A stretch of DNA of 64,000 nucleotides from positions 124,001 to 188,000 of the forward strand of contig NZ_QFRU01000004.1 of assembly GCF_003184905.1 (NCBI RefSeq), in the 5' to 3' direction. This DNA comes from Bacillus sp. CGMCC 1.16541. Its GTDB lineage: Bacteria > Bacillota > Bacilli > Bacillales > Bacillaceae_H. Shown piece by piece: positions 33,639 through 42,591 of the stretch (position 1 is its first letter; each line of letters starts with the position of its first letter). Below the pieces are notes generated by a model, which was not told the origin of the DNA, searched no databases, and saw only the letters and a list, made by a program, of their open reading frames with translations. The position numbers were made by a program, and so were the translations under genes.

Positions 33639-35054
33639 CTAGTTAAAAAAGAGAACATCATCACGATAATTCTGCTTTAAATCATTTTCCATAAAATCGA
33701 GGAAGCGAATGATTAATGCTGAGGCCTGTGCTCTTGTTAACGGATTGTAAGGAAGGAAATAGTGATTACTCCCTTGAATCAGTCCTAGTTCACTCCCCAT
33801 GTACACACTATCTTTCGCCCAACTTTCAATTTGACTATCATCAAGGAAGCGAGTTTGATAGCCTGGACTTGGTGCACGCCCTTCCATTCCTAATGCACGA
33901 ATAAGAATGGCTGTCGCTTGCACACGAGTTAGTGATGCCTTTGGCTTAAAGTAGTCTCCTTTTTTAATAATCCCTTTCTCCACTGCACTTTCAATCAATA
34001 AGTAATCGGGATCTTTCGGATCTAAATCTTTAAAAATAGGTGTTCTTGGTACTTTTTGATTTTTTGGTTGCTCAAGTACACGTAAATTCACTGCTTTTAA
34101 CACACCCACTGTGAATTCATATCGATTCATCGGTACGTTCGGTGCAAAAAATGGCGACGATTCTTCAAAAATTCCTAACGAATATAAACGCTCGATATGG
34201 TCTTTTGCCCAATTCCCCGATAAGTCTCGAAACTTCGGTACAATCAAACGCTCAATAATTGGCACGTTTTCTTTGGAAAGATGAACGGTTCCTTTTCCAC
34301 TTCCATAAGGGATGTCATATGTATATTCGCCAATCGTATTTGAGCTATTAATCGCCACATAACCACCAACAAAGCTTGATAAGTCTGGCATATGAGGCTC
34401 ATATTGAAGTGTTTTCGACTTACTGTCAGATACTTTACTTTTGATAAATGCTTTTCCTAAAGCAGACTCAATTTCATAATCAACTAACTGCGTTTCCGTA
34501 GCACCCCAAAAGTTTTCATACCCCATGTTTCGACCAGTCAAATGAACTGTTACTAATTCATTTGTATTATTCACTTTATAAATTTTACGACCAACGAGAT
34601 TACCAGAATAAAAGTCAGATGCTGGTCGGTTATCACTAATTGAAGCCTGAGAAAGCTGATAATCGTCCAACGTATAAGACATCTTTCCAATGGTCACTTT
34701 CTCTGAGAAGCTTTTCACAGATGTTGATGAAGTTGTTTGTCCTTTATCATCTCGTGTCGTACGCACTGTTTCATACATGACTGTACGTGTTAACTTATCA
34801 TCTGTCCCACTCGTTAACGAAAATTTATGAGTGGTTGTTACCCTATCTTTACTTTCTCTCTCTGTAACGGTTGCCTTACCTGTGAATTTAATTGGCTTAC
34901 CTGTTAGAAAAAAGACTTCTTCGTAGACGTATTCATTTTGCACACCACCATGAACATCTAGCACTTTTGCTTCGACTGAAGGGATAGTAGCTAGAAAAAA
35001 GGCGAGAAACATAAACGTTGTCATCACTACCCCTTGTCGTAATTTTATAATCAC
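33639..35054 (-). CDS. Secreted SLH-domain protein of unknown function
   Basis: A 471-aa exported protein. The signal peptide starts after a GTG (35054; AGGAGG ten bases before) and ends near VEA. Residues about 30-270 form a beta-rich, Thr/Ser-rich region with no family I recognise. Three SLH repeats close the protein (about 280-460; PMNRYEF, LTRVQ and LTRAQ). It sits between the 549-aa secreted protein and the VWA-SLH protein, all in one direction, with 87 bp and 18 bp gaps. The unknown domain may interact with the neighbours' products at the wall (inference). Confidence 0.88.
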   Translation of the reverse strand: MIIKLRQGVVMTTFMFLAFFLATIPSVEAKVLDVHGGVQNEYVYEEVFFLTGKPIKFTGKATVTERESKDRVTTTHKFSLTSGTDDKLTRTVMYETVRTTRDDKGQTTSSTSVKSFSEKVTIGKMSYTLDDYQLSQASISDNRPASDFYSGNLVGRKIYKVNNTNELVTVHLTGRNMGYENFWGATETQLVDYEIESALGKAFIKSKVSDSKSKTLQYEPHMPDLSSFVGGYVAINSSNTIGEYTYDIPYGSGKGTVHLSKENVPIIERLIVPKFRDLSGNWAKDHIERLYSLGIFEESSPFFAPNVPMNRYEFTVGVLKAVNLRVLEQPKNQKVPRTPIFKDLDPKDPDYLLIESAVEKGIIKKGDYFKPKASLTRVQATAILIRALGMEGRAPSPGYQTRFLDDSQIESWAKDSVYMGSELGLIQGSNHYFLPYNPLTRAQASALIIRFLDFMENDLKQNYRDDVLFFN

Positions 35055-35141
35055 GATTGTGATTCCTCCTATCTGAGTACGATTGGTTGCCTCTTCAAAA
35101 AGAAAACAGGGGATTTCAATAACCCCCTATTGATGATGATC

Positions 35142-36791
35142 CTAATCAACCAACAAAACGCGCCCTTTTACATGTGATTCATGCAGTAAGTACAGACGAT
35201 CACCCACTTGCAAATCTTTCGGTGAGATGATTTTTCCTGCTTTTATAATCGTTGCTTGTTCAATGTTCATACTTGAAATGCTGCCTGTTTCACGCCAAGA
35301 TTCTTGCTGCCATTGACTGACATTCCGAACAGAAATGACAGCTGGATTGAATCGTTGCACACTTTCTACACGCCCTACAGATACTAATGTCGCTGGCAAA
35401 TCTTTCCCGATGATATGAAGCGCCCTAATGTGACCGTTCGCTACATAAAAATAACCATACTGACCAACTCGGTCACTTACTTCATTTTCACTAGGTAACA
35501 CTTTTAAGACAGAATTCCTTGAATCTTCAACAACTGTTGTATCATTGCTAAACGTAAGCAATGGAGCGGATACATTTTGCCAATAGTTATTGGATAATAC
35601 TTTTGCGTGACTAAGCATTACTTTATACGGTGATGTCGCATACACCTTGCCATAATAGAGTTGATGATTAGCTAAGTTCGGACTTTGAAAGCCGTCGTTT
35701 GATACATGAACGACATTGGCATACTGACTTTTTGTCACCCCATCTGTCACGACAAAAGCTGTCCCACTTGCATACAAACTCTTTGAATCGACAATGCGTC
35801 CGTTACGAATTAGAATGGTCCCATCGTGATAGCGCAGTTTGCCTGCATTCGTTAATTCAACCCACTTTACTGCTGAGTTAACCGCACGCATCGATTCATA
35901 AAAGGTTCGCTCGTTGGTTCGTTTAATCACCATTTTTTCAATGATTTCTTTGCCAAATTGGTTGACCGTCACAACGTACACTTCATGATTGGCATAATGG
36001 CGTAAGCGATCACGATCGATTTGCTGATCCCCTACATAAATCGGTATTTTTGAAGAATACGTGTAGCTACTGATACTATTTGCCTGCAACGGCTGCCACA
36101 ACCAATTTAAAAACATCTTTTGATTCTTTAGAATGATTTTGCGGTTTATCGGATCAATCTGTTGAATTGTTCCTTTATATAGACCTTGAATGTGCGTTCC
36201 TTGTTCGTTTACTTCAATGGAATCAATAAAGTTTGTGTCATACTCAGAAAACGTTAACTTCACTCGATCTCCTTCAAAAAGAACACTCAAATCAGATAAA
36301 TTCGTTCCTTTAAAAATCTCTGTTTTTTCATTTAAATAATAGGTTCGCTCCTGTCCTTGATCCAGTCGAAGCGACAAGTACTTTCCACTTTTATCAACCT
36401 GATTGACCGTACCTGTCACGACCTTTTCTCGCGAATTGATGGCTCCAGGAGTCGCAGCGGAAGTTCCGCGCAATTCACTTACACGTCGAAACTGCACATC
36501 CGCTTCGACTTCCATCCCTGTTTTAAATGCATTAATTGAAACGAGCAGTCCATTAATCGACAAAACCGCTGTCGAATCCATACGAAGCGTCGTCATTCTA
36601 CCTTCTGTATTTTTAATCGTGATACTTGCTAGTCTCTTTTCTGTTTGCTCATTGTCCACTGGTACCTCTTCATACGTCACATCAACAAACGTTCCTTTTA
36701 CAAGTGTACTAGCCGATGTTGTCTGAGTGACAATAAGACCCGTTAACAGTGTCACCATAACAACCAACACAACACATTGCTTCCTACTCAA
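35142..36791 (-). CDS. Secreted beta-rich protein of unknown function
   Basis: A 549-aa exported protein without SLH repeats. A TTG start at 36791 has GAGGTGA five bases before it; the signal peptide ends near TTSA. The mature part consists of several short beta-barrel-like units with recurring phrases such as GTVNQVDKSGKYLSLRL, GTIQQIDPINRKIIL and VGDRLYLLHES, as in tandem small OB/SH3-like domains. I do not recognise a named family. It is the first gene of a three-gene run with an SLH protein and a VWA-SLH protein, so it may be held at the wall through them (inference). The start is divergent from the PIN gene. Confidence 0.82.
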   Translation of the reverse strand: MSRKQCVVLVVMVTLLTGLIVTQTTSASTLVKGTFVDVTYEEVPVDNEQTEKRLASITIKNTEGRMTTLRMDSTAVLSINGLLVSINAFKTGMEVEADVQFRRVSELRGTSAATPGAINSREKVVTGTVNQVDKSGKYLSLRLDQGQERTYYLNEKTEIFKGTNLSDLSVLFEGDRVKLTFSEYDTNFIDSIEVNEQGTHIQGLYKGTIQQIDPINRKIILKNQKMFLNWLWQPLQANSISSYTYSSKIPIYVGDQQIDRDRLRHYANHEVYVVTVNQFGKEIIEKMVIKRTNERTFYESMRAVNSAVKWVELTNAGKLRYHDGTILIRNGRIVDSKSLYASGTAFVVTDGVTKSQYANVVHVSNDGFQSPNLANHQLYYGKVYATSPYKVMLSHAKVLSNNYWQNVSAPLLTFSNDTTVVEDSRNSVLKVLPSENEVSDRVGQYGYFYVANGHIRALHIIGKDLPATLVSVGRVESVQRFNPAVISVRNVSQWQQESWRETGSISSMNIEQATIIKAGKIISPKDLQVGDRLYLLHESHVKGRVLLVD

Positions 36792-36891
36792 TCATCTCAC
36801 CTCTATTGGAAAATTCTTCACATCTCTCTACTAGGTATATCGTCTTATCATCCATAACTATTAGGAAAATGATAGAAAAAGAGATAGGAAT

Positions 36892-36929
36892 GTCTTGTGA
36901 AACAAGATTTTTCGGGACGTCACTGTGAC
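36892..36929 (+). repeat. 38-bp direct repeat, left copy
   Basis: Matches 38821-38858 in 37 of 38 positions. It contains CTTGTGAAACAAG (5-bp arms) followed by ATTTTT, and GTCACTGTGAC (5-bp arms). It lies between the divergent 549-aa protein and PIN genes. Together with the right copy it brackets the PIN gene and the truncated SLH gene. Confidence 0.9.
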
Positions 36930-36946
36930 GAATTTTATAGTAAACC

Positions 36947-36975
36947 TTCAAAAAGTAGTTATTTTAACTTATAAT
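36947..36975 (+). promoter_or_regulatory. Candidate sigma-A promoter of the PIN gene
   Basis: TTCAAA at 36947-36952 and TATAAT at 36970-36975 with a 17-bp spacer, about 57 bp before the PIN gene start. It directly follows the left copy of the 38-bp repeat. Confidence 0.5.
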
Positions 36976-37031
36976 AATTACTACATATATACATTCATTG
37001 AGCCTAAATAACTATAAAGGGAGTTCTGAAG

Positions 37032-37877
37032 ATGATTATAAATTTGCTCAAAGATTTAGCAGACAGTAATATCGCACTGTTATTTATTTACACATTTGCT
37101 GTATGTACAATCAATGTTTTGTTTATCTATATAGGAAAGTGGTTGAAAGACAAAAGTCGAAGTGCTCGATTAGCTTTCTTCCTACAAATCATTTCTCCCG
37201 GAAGTGGTTATGCTTATGCATCTGCTGTGGTCTATTCTTGGATTAACATTGGACTCTTTGTATGTGCGCTAATTAGTATGCTTCTCATTCATTCAGACGA
37301 TATGAAAGCACTCATATTTCTAGCCTCACTTCTCATTCCTGCTTTCGGAAGCGCTCATTATGCCAACCAAGCTCGTCGTCGCATTCATCAAAAAGAAAAA
37401 GAAAAAAAGCAACAACAACGAGAAGAGAAAATGAGCGAAATCATGAATGCCTATCGTCACGGCTTACTCGAGCATGTCCAAAGAGGTTATCATGTGGCTG
37501 TAGATACTAATTTTCTCATGCATTATCACCAAGTGTTGTTTCAACTTTATCAAGAAGCTCGCTTTGATCTTTACCTTCATCCAACAGTCTTTGGGGAACT
37601 AGAAGGACTAAAGAAAAGCTCTGATTGGAACACCAGAAATGCAGCACAACTTGGATTTGATATTTTAGAACTCTACCAAAAAGCGCACCGACTACAATGG
37701 ACGAGGAAAGACTCTCGTATTAAAGATGCTGATCAACGCATCGTTATGGGGATCGCGAGTGAAGTCAAAGCAGGTACGCTGTTAGTATTTGCTTCTCACG
37801 ACAAAGGCGCCCGCATACTAGCACGCTCTTTACATATTCCTGCCGTGGATCCTTATTATCAAAAAGGAACTGGGTAA
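37032..37877 (+). CDS. Membrane protein with C-terminal PIN nuclease domain
   Basis: A 281-aa protein. Three hydrophobic helices lie in the N-terminal third (about residues 12-35, 50-85 and 90-112). A charged helix (RRRIHQKEKEKKQQQREEK) follows, then a PIN-like domain (about 150-280). The acidic residues expected for metal binding are all visible: VAVDTNFLMH (Asp), GELEGLKK (Glu), IKDADQRIV (Asp) and ASHDKGARIL (Asp). PIN domains are mostly single-strand RNases. No antitoxin gene is adjacent, and the membrane part is unlike VapC toxins. The role in this surface-protein locus is unknown. The gene ends in a good terminator. Confidence 0.85.
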   Translation: MIINLLKDLADSNIALLFIYTFAVCTINVLFIYIGKWLKDKSRSARLAFFLQIISPGSGYAYASAVVYSWINIGLFVCALISMLLIHSDDMKALIFLASLLIPAFGSAHYANQARRRIHQKEKEKKQQQREEKMSEIMNAYRHGLLEHVQRGYHVAVDTNFLMHYHQVLFQLYQEARFDLYLHPTVFGELEGLKKSSDWNTRNAAQLGFDILELYQKAHRLQWTRKDSRIKDADQRIVMGIASEVKAGTLLVFASHDKGARILARSLHIPAVDPYYQKGTG

Positions 37878-37947
37878 TTGTAGGTTTATCATTCATCTAG
37901 CACATTACCAGACTCTCTCTGCATGGAGTATAAATTCTTACCTAAAG

Positions 37948-37984
37948 AATGGCCTACTTGTCAAAAAAGAGTAGGCCATTTTTT
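37948..37984 (+). terminator. Terminator of the PIN gene
   Basis: AATGGCCTAC and GTAGGCCATT form a 10-bp stem with a 13-base loop, followed by TTTT. Confidence 0.85.
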
Positions 37985-38024
37985 GGTTTATGCTGTTTCA
38001 AAGAATGACTGACTTCCATGCTAA

Positions 38025-38693
38025 AGCAAGCTATGTAGAACCTACCTTCATCCACACGAACCCATGTCTCGTGAAACAATGGCTAGAATGATTACAACGG
38101 CTTTTGACTTAAAAGGAGAAAGCAAAATAACCTTTAAAGATGTACCAAAACAATACTGGGCCTATCCATACATCACAAAAATTGCTGCCAACAACATTAC
38201 AACTGGCTACAGCGATCAAACGTTTCGCCCTAAAAACAAAGTGTCACGCGCTCAATTTAGTGTATTTCTCTCACGATCCTTAAACAATGATTTTAAAACC
38301 TATACGTATACAAGCTCGAAACTAAATGTAAACATGACCTTACCAAACTATATGAAAAACAAATTAATCATCAAAGAACATACACATGAAGATACGTATG
38401 GTGTAAAAGCAGATATCGTTAGCTTTTATTACAACGACACATCCGTAGCCAAACAGCCAGTATGGATAAGTGGCGTATCCCGCGTGCGTTCCCAATATGT
38501 CGAGCCATTCTTTGGTCCGGATGCAGTTGTCATCGCCAAAGGCTCCTCCTACACATACGTGATGCAAACGCCAGGCGAACACCCTTATATGTACTTTGAA
38601 AACACATCTTACCCTAAAACAAAAGAAGCACACGAATATATCCGCTTCTACAATCGCCTATCAACCTCCATTCCTACATGGAGTTATCGTTAA
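38025..38693 (+). pseudogene. 5'-truncated SLH-domain gene
   Basis: The ATG at 38064 starts MSRETMARMI, but the same frame is open back to a stop at 38022 and encodes YLHPHEPMSRETMARMI, which is the second half of an SLH repeat (FxPxxPMTRxxMA). A complete SLH repeat follows (FKDVPKQYWAY to VSRAQFSVFLSRSL). After it comes a 140-residue beta-rich tail of no recognised family. There is no ribosome binding site or signal peptide, so I read it as the 3' end of a lost SLH gene; up to 223 codons remain. It lies between the two copies of the 38-bp repeat and ends in a terminator. A reused internal start cannot be excluded. Confidence 0.75.
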
Positions 38694-38700
38694 TCAAAGA

Positions 38701-38734
38701 AGGCCCTGCAAAGATAGATGCAGGGCCTTTCTTA
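38701..38734 (+). terminator. Terminator after the truncated SLH gene
   Basis: GGCCCTGCA and TGCAGGGCC form a 9-bp GC-rich stem with an 8-base loop, followed by TTTCTT. Confidence 0.85.
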
Positions 38735-38820
38735 TACAAATTGATACAAAAAAGAAAGCCCCGCAGAGATCTCTCTCCACAGAACTTCCTTTCATACAAT
38801 CAATCACTCAACCGTGAAAC

Positions 38821-38858
38821 GTCTTGTGAAACAAGATTTTTCGGGGCGTCACTGTGAC
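38821..38858 (+). repeat. 38-bp direct repeat, right copy
   Basis: Second copy of the 36892-36929 repeat, one mismatch. It lies 34 bp past the 3' end of the S-layer gene. On the plus strand the CTTGT/ACAAG hairpin with ATTTTT looks like a small terminator; on the minus strand no T-run follows. Confidence 0.9.
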
Positions 38859-38891
38859 TGATTTTATGAACCCTTTTCCCATTTTCCTTTA

Positions 38892-41800
38892 TTAAGCAAC
38901 TTTTCCTGCTTCAAATGCATTTACAGCAGCATCTAAATCAGCTTTCGCTTGGTCAAGTTGAGCTTTTGTAGAAGCCGCATTGTCGTGTACAGCCTTAGCT
39001 GCATTAATCGCTGTTTGAAGAGTAGCTTTTGAACCTACTGCATAATTTCCTTGAGCAGCTCCATCATGTTTAGCTTGGGCAGCAGTTACTGCATTACCTA
39101 GTGCTAGTTTAGAGGCAGCAAGTGCCTGAGCATCAATAGCTACTTGAGCGGCAACAGCTGTTAACGCATCTTGACCTGTACGAGCATTACGAGCAGCATC
39201 TTCAACAGTACCAACTAAAGTTACTTTAGGTGTTGCAGCTAAATCATTAGTAGTTTTCTCTTTTACAGTTAGTGTTACTGTATCTCCACTTACAGAAACG
39301 CCTGTAATTTCGTATCCTTCAATTGTAAAATCACCGTCTTGAACAGATGCTACGTAAAGCGCTTCGCTGAATTGTACAGTGAAACGGTCAACGAAAGTAT
39401 CACCATCGTTATCAATAGCTGTTGCAACAGTTGCCATTGGAGCATACTTATCGGCAGCTGATGTTGCATTTAAGCTTACAGCAGTACCGAAACCGTTCTT
39501 AGCACTTACTGAACCAGTAGTCTTAACTAATACGTTTGCAGCAGTAGTTGGAAGGTCTTGTGAAGTTGTTAAAGTAATTACCGACTTACCGTCAACTACT
39601 TCATTTGAAATACTTCCAGCAGCTGAATAGCTAGAACCATTGTCATTAGATACTAAGAAGTCAGCAGCTTGTGCAGATGTAATTAGTTCTTTGAAGTAAA
39701 GTTTAATAGTATTTTTGCCAGTTACTTCTGCTTTGTCAAATAATGGAGCAGTAACTCCTGCAGGTACTAATACGTTAGTTGAAGCAACTGCAATTGGGTT
39801 ACCAGCAGCGTCAGCAACACGTAGCACTTGTAAAGTTGCAGAAGCAGGTGTAGCTTGTGGACCACTTGTTACATCTGTGAAGTCAAGTATTACTGCTTTG
39901 TTGTTATCAACAGCAGTAACAGTTACTTTACTGTCTAACGCAACTCCACCAAATAAGTAGTTAAGTTTATTTTCAATTGAAGCTCTATCCATTGCTTCAC
40001 TGAATACAACTTTAACTTTCTTAGAAGATAAAAGCTGAGCTTGAGTTCCGCTTGTAACTGTATCAAGGTCAGTAATTGTTGGAGCAACTACGTCTTTAAT
40101 AGCTACAGTTGTAGTGTAATCAGCAAGTTTATTTTGGTTAATTGATGTATCTTTAATGTTCTTAACAGTTAATGTATAAGAACCACCGTTTAAAGCAGCA
40201 ACAGGAATCGAATATGTGTTACCACTTACATTTGTAATTGTCCCATTAACTGAAACTGTGTTACCACTTGCATCTTTGATTTCATAGTTAGCTGCAGTTG
40301 TAGCACCTGATACAGCTTCACTGAATGTTACTTTGAATGCTGTATTTCCATCTACTTCTACTTTTGTTACAGTTGGAGCTACTGTATCTGAGACAACTGT
40401 ACCAGTTAGTGTTTGTTCAGCGACTTTGTTACCCCAAAGGTCAGCAATTTGTGTACCATTATCCACAGCATAATTCAAGAATAACTTGAATGTACCTTCT
40501 GGAAGTGGGTTAGCAAATGATAGAGTGATTTCTTTACCGCTAACTGATTTAGTAGCTTTGTAAGCTGCAACTCCATTATAAGTGTGGAAAAACTCTACAT
40601 TGTTATCAGCAACTCCTGTGAAATCTTCGTTTGAAGAAAGTACGATTTGAGTAGGAGATGCAGATTTAACTGTTAATACAGGTGCAACTGTATCAACCGC
40701 AAATGTGAACTCTTTAACAACTTCATCAATTTTGAATCCAGCATAATCAAGACCATCTTTGACTTTTAGTTTTAGCGTGCCAGAAGCTGGTGCTGTTCCT
40801 AAAGTTAAAGTAGCTTCACTTGAACCAGCTGTGAAAGCAGTTGTAACAATCGCAATTGTTCCATCATTTAGAGAGAAAGTTGGAGCAGATTGTAATGGTT
40901 CTGAGAATTTAACTTTGATAGTTTTTGGTCCAATAGCATCAACTGATGAAACAACTGGAGCTACAGCATCAACGAATTTCACTGATTTAGTTGTTTTTGC
41001 AACAACTGTACCATCAGCTACTTTAACACCTTCAACTGTTAAATCAGCAGATTGCTGTTGAGAAGTACCAGAAACAGTTAATGTTACTGATTTTCCGTTT
41101 ACTTCAGCAGCAGTAACAGTTACACCGCTACCAGACGCAAACGTATAGTTACCTGTTGAACCAGCAGTAGTTGAGTCAACATCTTTGTTGAAAGTTACTA
41201 CAACTTGCTTAAGGTTAACCGCACTAACAGAAGTAACTTCTGGATTTACAGCTACAACAGTAAACTCAGCTTCTTTTTTAGCTTCACCAGCTGTTACACG
41301 TACAACGTGCTTACCTGCTGGAAGCTTTTCAAATGAAGTAGAAATTTTACCGCCTTTTACTTCTACTTCTTTTTTAGCAGCTGCATCTTTAGTAGTGTCG
41401 CCGTTAGCGAATACTTCTACAGTTGCTTTTTCAGCGTTACGTACATCTGCAGTTACAGTTGTTACTTCGTCTGCAGTTGTTGCAACAACGTTTTCGATAG
41501 TCTCTTTAGTAGAAGCTTGTGCACGGTATACCATTGAAGCAAACGCAGCACGAGAAATGTTACCACGAGGGTTAAAGTTTTCTACTACAGTTACTCCATT
41601 TTCAGATAGAATTTCAATGTATTCACGGAAGCCTTCAAAAGCAAGATCTAAATCTTTCACTTTGCTTTCTTTACCTTCAACTCGCTCTAAGCCAAAAGTT
41701 TCAACAAGAACTTTCGCCATTTGTTGACGAGTAATTTTACCTTGAATATTTAACTTCCCTTCTGAACCAGTCATAACACCTGCATGGAATACTTCGTAAG

Positions 41801-42128
41801 CAGCTTTCACTAACTCTTCATCTGCAGTAACTGGAACATCTTCAAATACTTGCTCAACTTTACCTTCGCCAGGAAGTACACGAGCCATCATGATTGCTGC
41901 TTGAGCACGAGTGATTTCTGCATACGGTGCGAATGTTCCATTAGGTAAACCTTTGATGATACCTTTTTCTACTAATGAGTAGATTGCTTCAGCGTGTTCA
42001 TGACCTGCTGGTACATCTGGGAATGTTTTTTCTGCAGCACTTGCTACTGGAGCTAGTGCAGAAGCAACTACTGCTGCTGTAACAGTACCTGCTACAAATT
42101 TACGATAAGACTTTGGTTGGTAAGCCAT
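38892..42128 (-). CDS. Main S-layer protein
   Basis: A 1078-aa exported protein. The signal peptide begins MAYQPKSYRKFVAGTVTAAV and ends at VASAA, recalling the SYKKVIAGTMTAAMVAG start of B. anthracis Sap and EA1, which need SecA2. Three SLH repeats (about 31-210; ITRAQ, ITRQQ, ISRAA) anchor it to pyruvylated SCWP. The rest is a long chain of Ig-like beta domains (about 215-1000, with repeated VVAPVV/TVAPTV and VKVVFSEAMD-type Big/SbsA motifs) and an Ala-rich helical C-terminus (about 1000-1078). Length, composition, its own consensus promoter and a GGGAGG ribosome binding site fit a very abundant surface protein. SecA2 and slaP lie 7 kb to the right. Confidence 0.95.
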   Translation of the reverse strand: MAYQPKSYRKFVAGTVTAAVVASALAPVASAAEKTFPDVPAGHEHAEAIYSLVEKGIIKGLPNGTFAPYAEITRAQAAIMMARVLPGEGKVEQVFEDVPVTADEELVKAAYEVFHAGVMTGSEGKLNIQGKITRQQMAKVLVETFGLERVEGKESKVKDLDLAFEGFREYIEILSENGVTVVENFNPRGNISRAAFASMVYRAQASTKETIENVVATTADEVTTVTADVRNAEKATVEVFANGDTTKDAAAKKEVEVKGGKISTSFEKLPAGKHVVRVTAGEAKKEAEFTVVAVNPEVTSVSAVNLKQVVVTFNKDVDSTTAGSTGNYTFASGSGVTVTAAEVNGKSVTLTVSGTSQQQSADLTVEGVKVADGTVVAKTTKSVKFVDAVAPVVSSVDAIGPKTIKVKFSEPLQSAPTFSLNDGTIAIVTTAFTAGSSEATLTLGTAPASGTLKLKVKDGLDYAGFKIDEVVKEFTFAVDTVAPVLTVKSASPTQIVLSSNEDFTGVADNNVEFFHTYNGVAAYKATKSVSGKEITLSFANPLPEGTFKLFLNYAVDNGTQIADLWGNKVAEQTLTGTVVSDTVAPTVTKVEVDGNTAFKVTFSEAVSGATTAANYEIKDASGNTVSVNGTITNVSGNTYSIPVAALNGGSYTLTVKNIKDTSINQNKLADYTTTVAIKDVVAPTITDLDTVTSGTQAQLLSSKKVKVVFSEAMDRASIENKLNYLFGGVALDSKVTVTAVDNNKAVILDFTDVTSGPQATPASATLQVLRVADAAGNPIAVASTNVLVPAGVTAPLFDKAEVTGKNTIKLYFKELITSAQAADFLVSNDNGSSYSAAGSISNEVVDGKSVITLTTSQDLPTTAANVLVKTTGSVSAKNGFGTAVSLNATSAADKYAPMATVATAIDNDGDTFVDRFTVQFSEALYVASVQDGDFTIEGYEITGVSVSGDTVTLTVKEKTTNDLAATPKVTLVGTVEDAARNARTGQDALTAVAAQVAIDAQALAASKLALGNAVTAAQAKHDGAAQGNYAVGSKATLQTAINAAKAVHDNAASTKAQLDQAKADLDAAVNAFEAGKVA

Positions 42129-42591
42129 TGAATTATTTCCTCCCTTGGTTGTGTAAAAAATAAAATATTTAGACTAACATTAAGAGATTTGTACTATATG
42201 TATCTATAATCCTTAATACTAGCTGTTAACAAATTACAGTATAATAATTACTAGTTTTATTGTCAATATTTTTCATAAATGGTTTAAACATACTTTTTTT
42301 CTCTTTTTATTTACCATTTACATGATTAATTAACAAACTATACCTATTATTCTACATGTTTCTAGGGAAGTTTCAATACTTTTTTACATAACTTTGTAGA
42401 AAAATAGGTTTTTATGTTCACAACTTAAGAAGTCAACAATTTTACAATATGAGACTATAGAATTAATTATTCTTTCTTTTTGTTACACAATTGTAAAATA
42501 ATCCCCCTCTTTTTTATGATAGACTATTTTCAGAAAATACTTTAAATACATACAAAATTCGATAATATCGATTATATTACGAGGTGTACAT
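42129..42591. other. S-layer gene upstream region
   Basis: About 460 bp between the divergent S-layer and NlpC/P60 genes. It contains the S-layer promoter listed below and, from it, a leader of about 100 nt. The right half is AT-rich and must hold the promoter of the NlpC gene. Confidence 0.65.
42238..42266 (-). promoter_or_regulatory. Consensus sigma-A promoter of the S-layer gene
   Basis: On the minus strand TTGACA (42261-42266), a 17-bp spacer and TATACT (42238-42243) give a near-perfect vegetative promoter. The transcript would start near 42231 and have a leader of about 100 nt before the GGGAGG ribosome binding site. Confidence 0.8.

Noticed and set aside
41185-41727. 180-codon open frame antisense to the S-layer gene
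   Set aside because: It is the mirror of the SLH-coding region, where codon bias keeps the opposite strand open; no start signals and no family.
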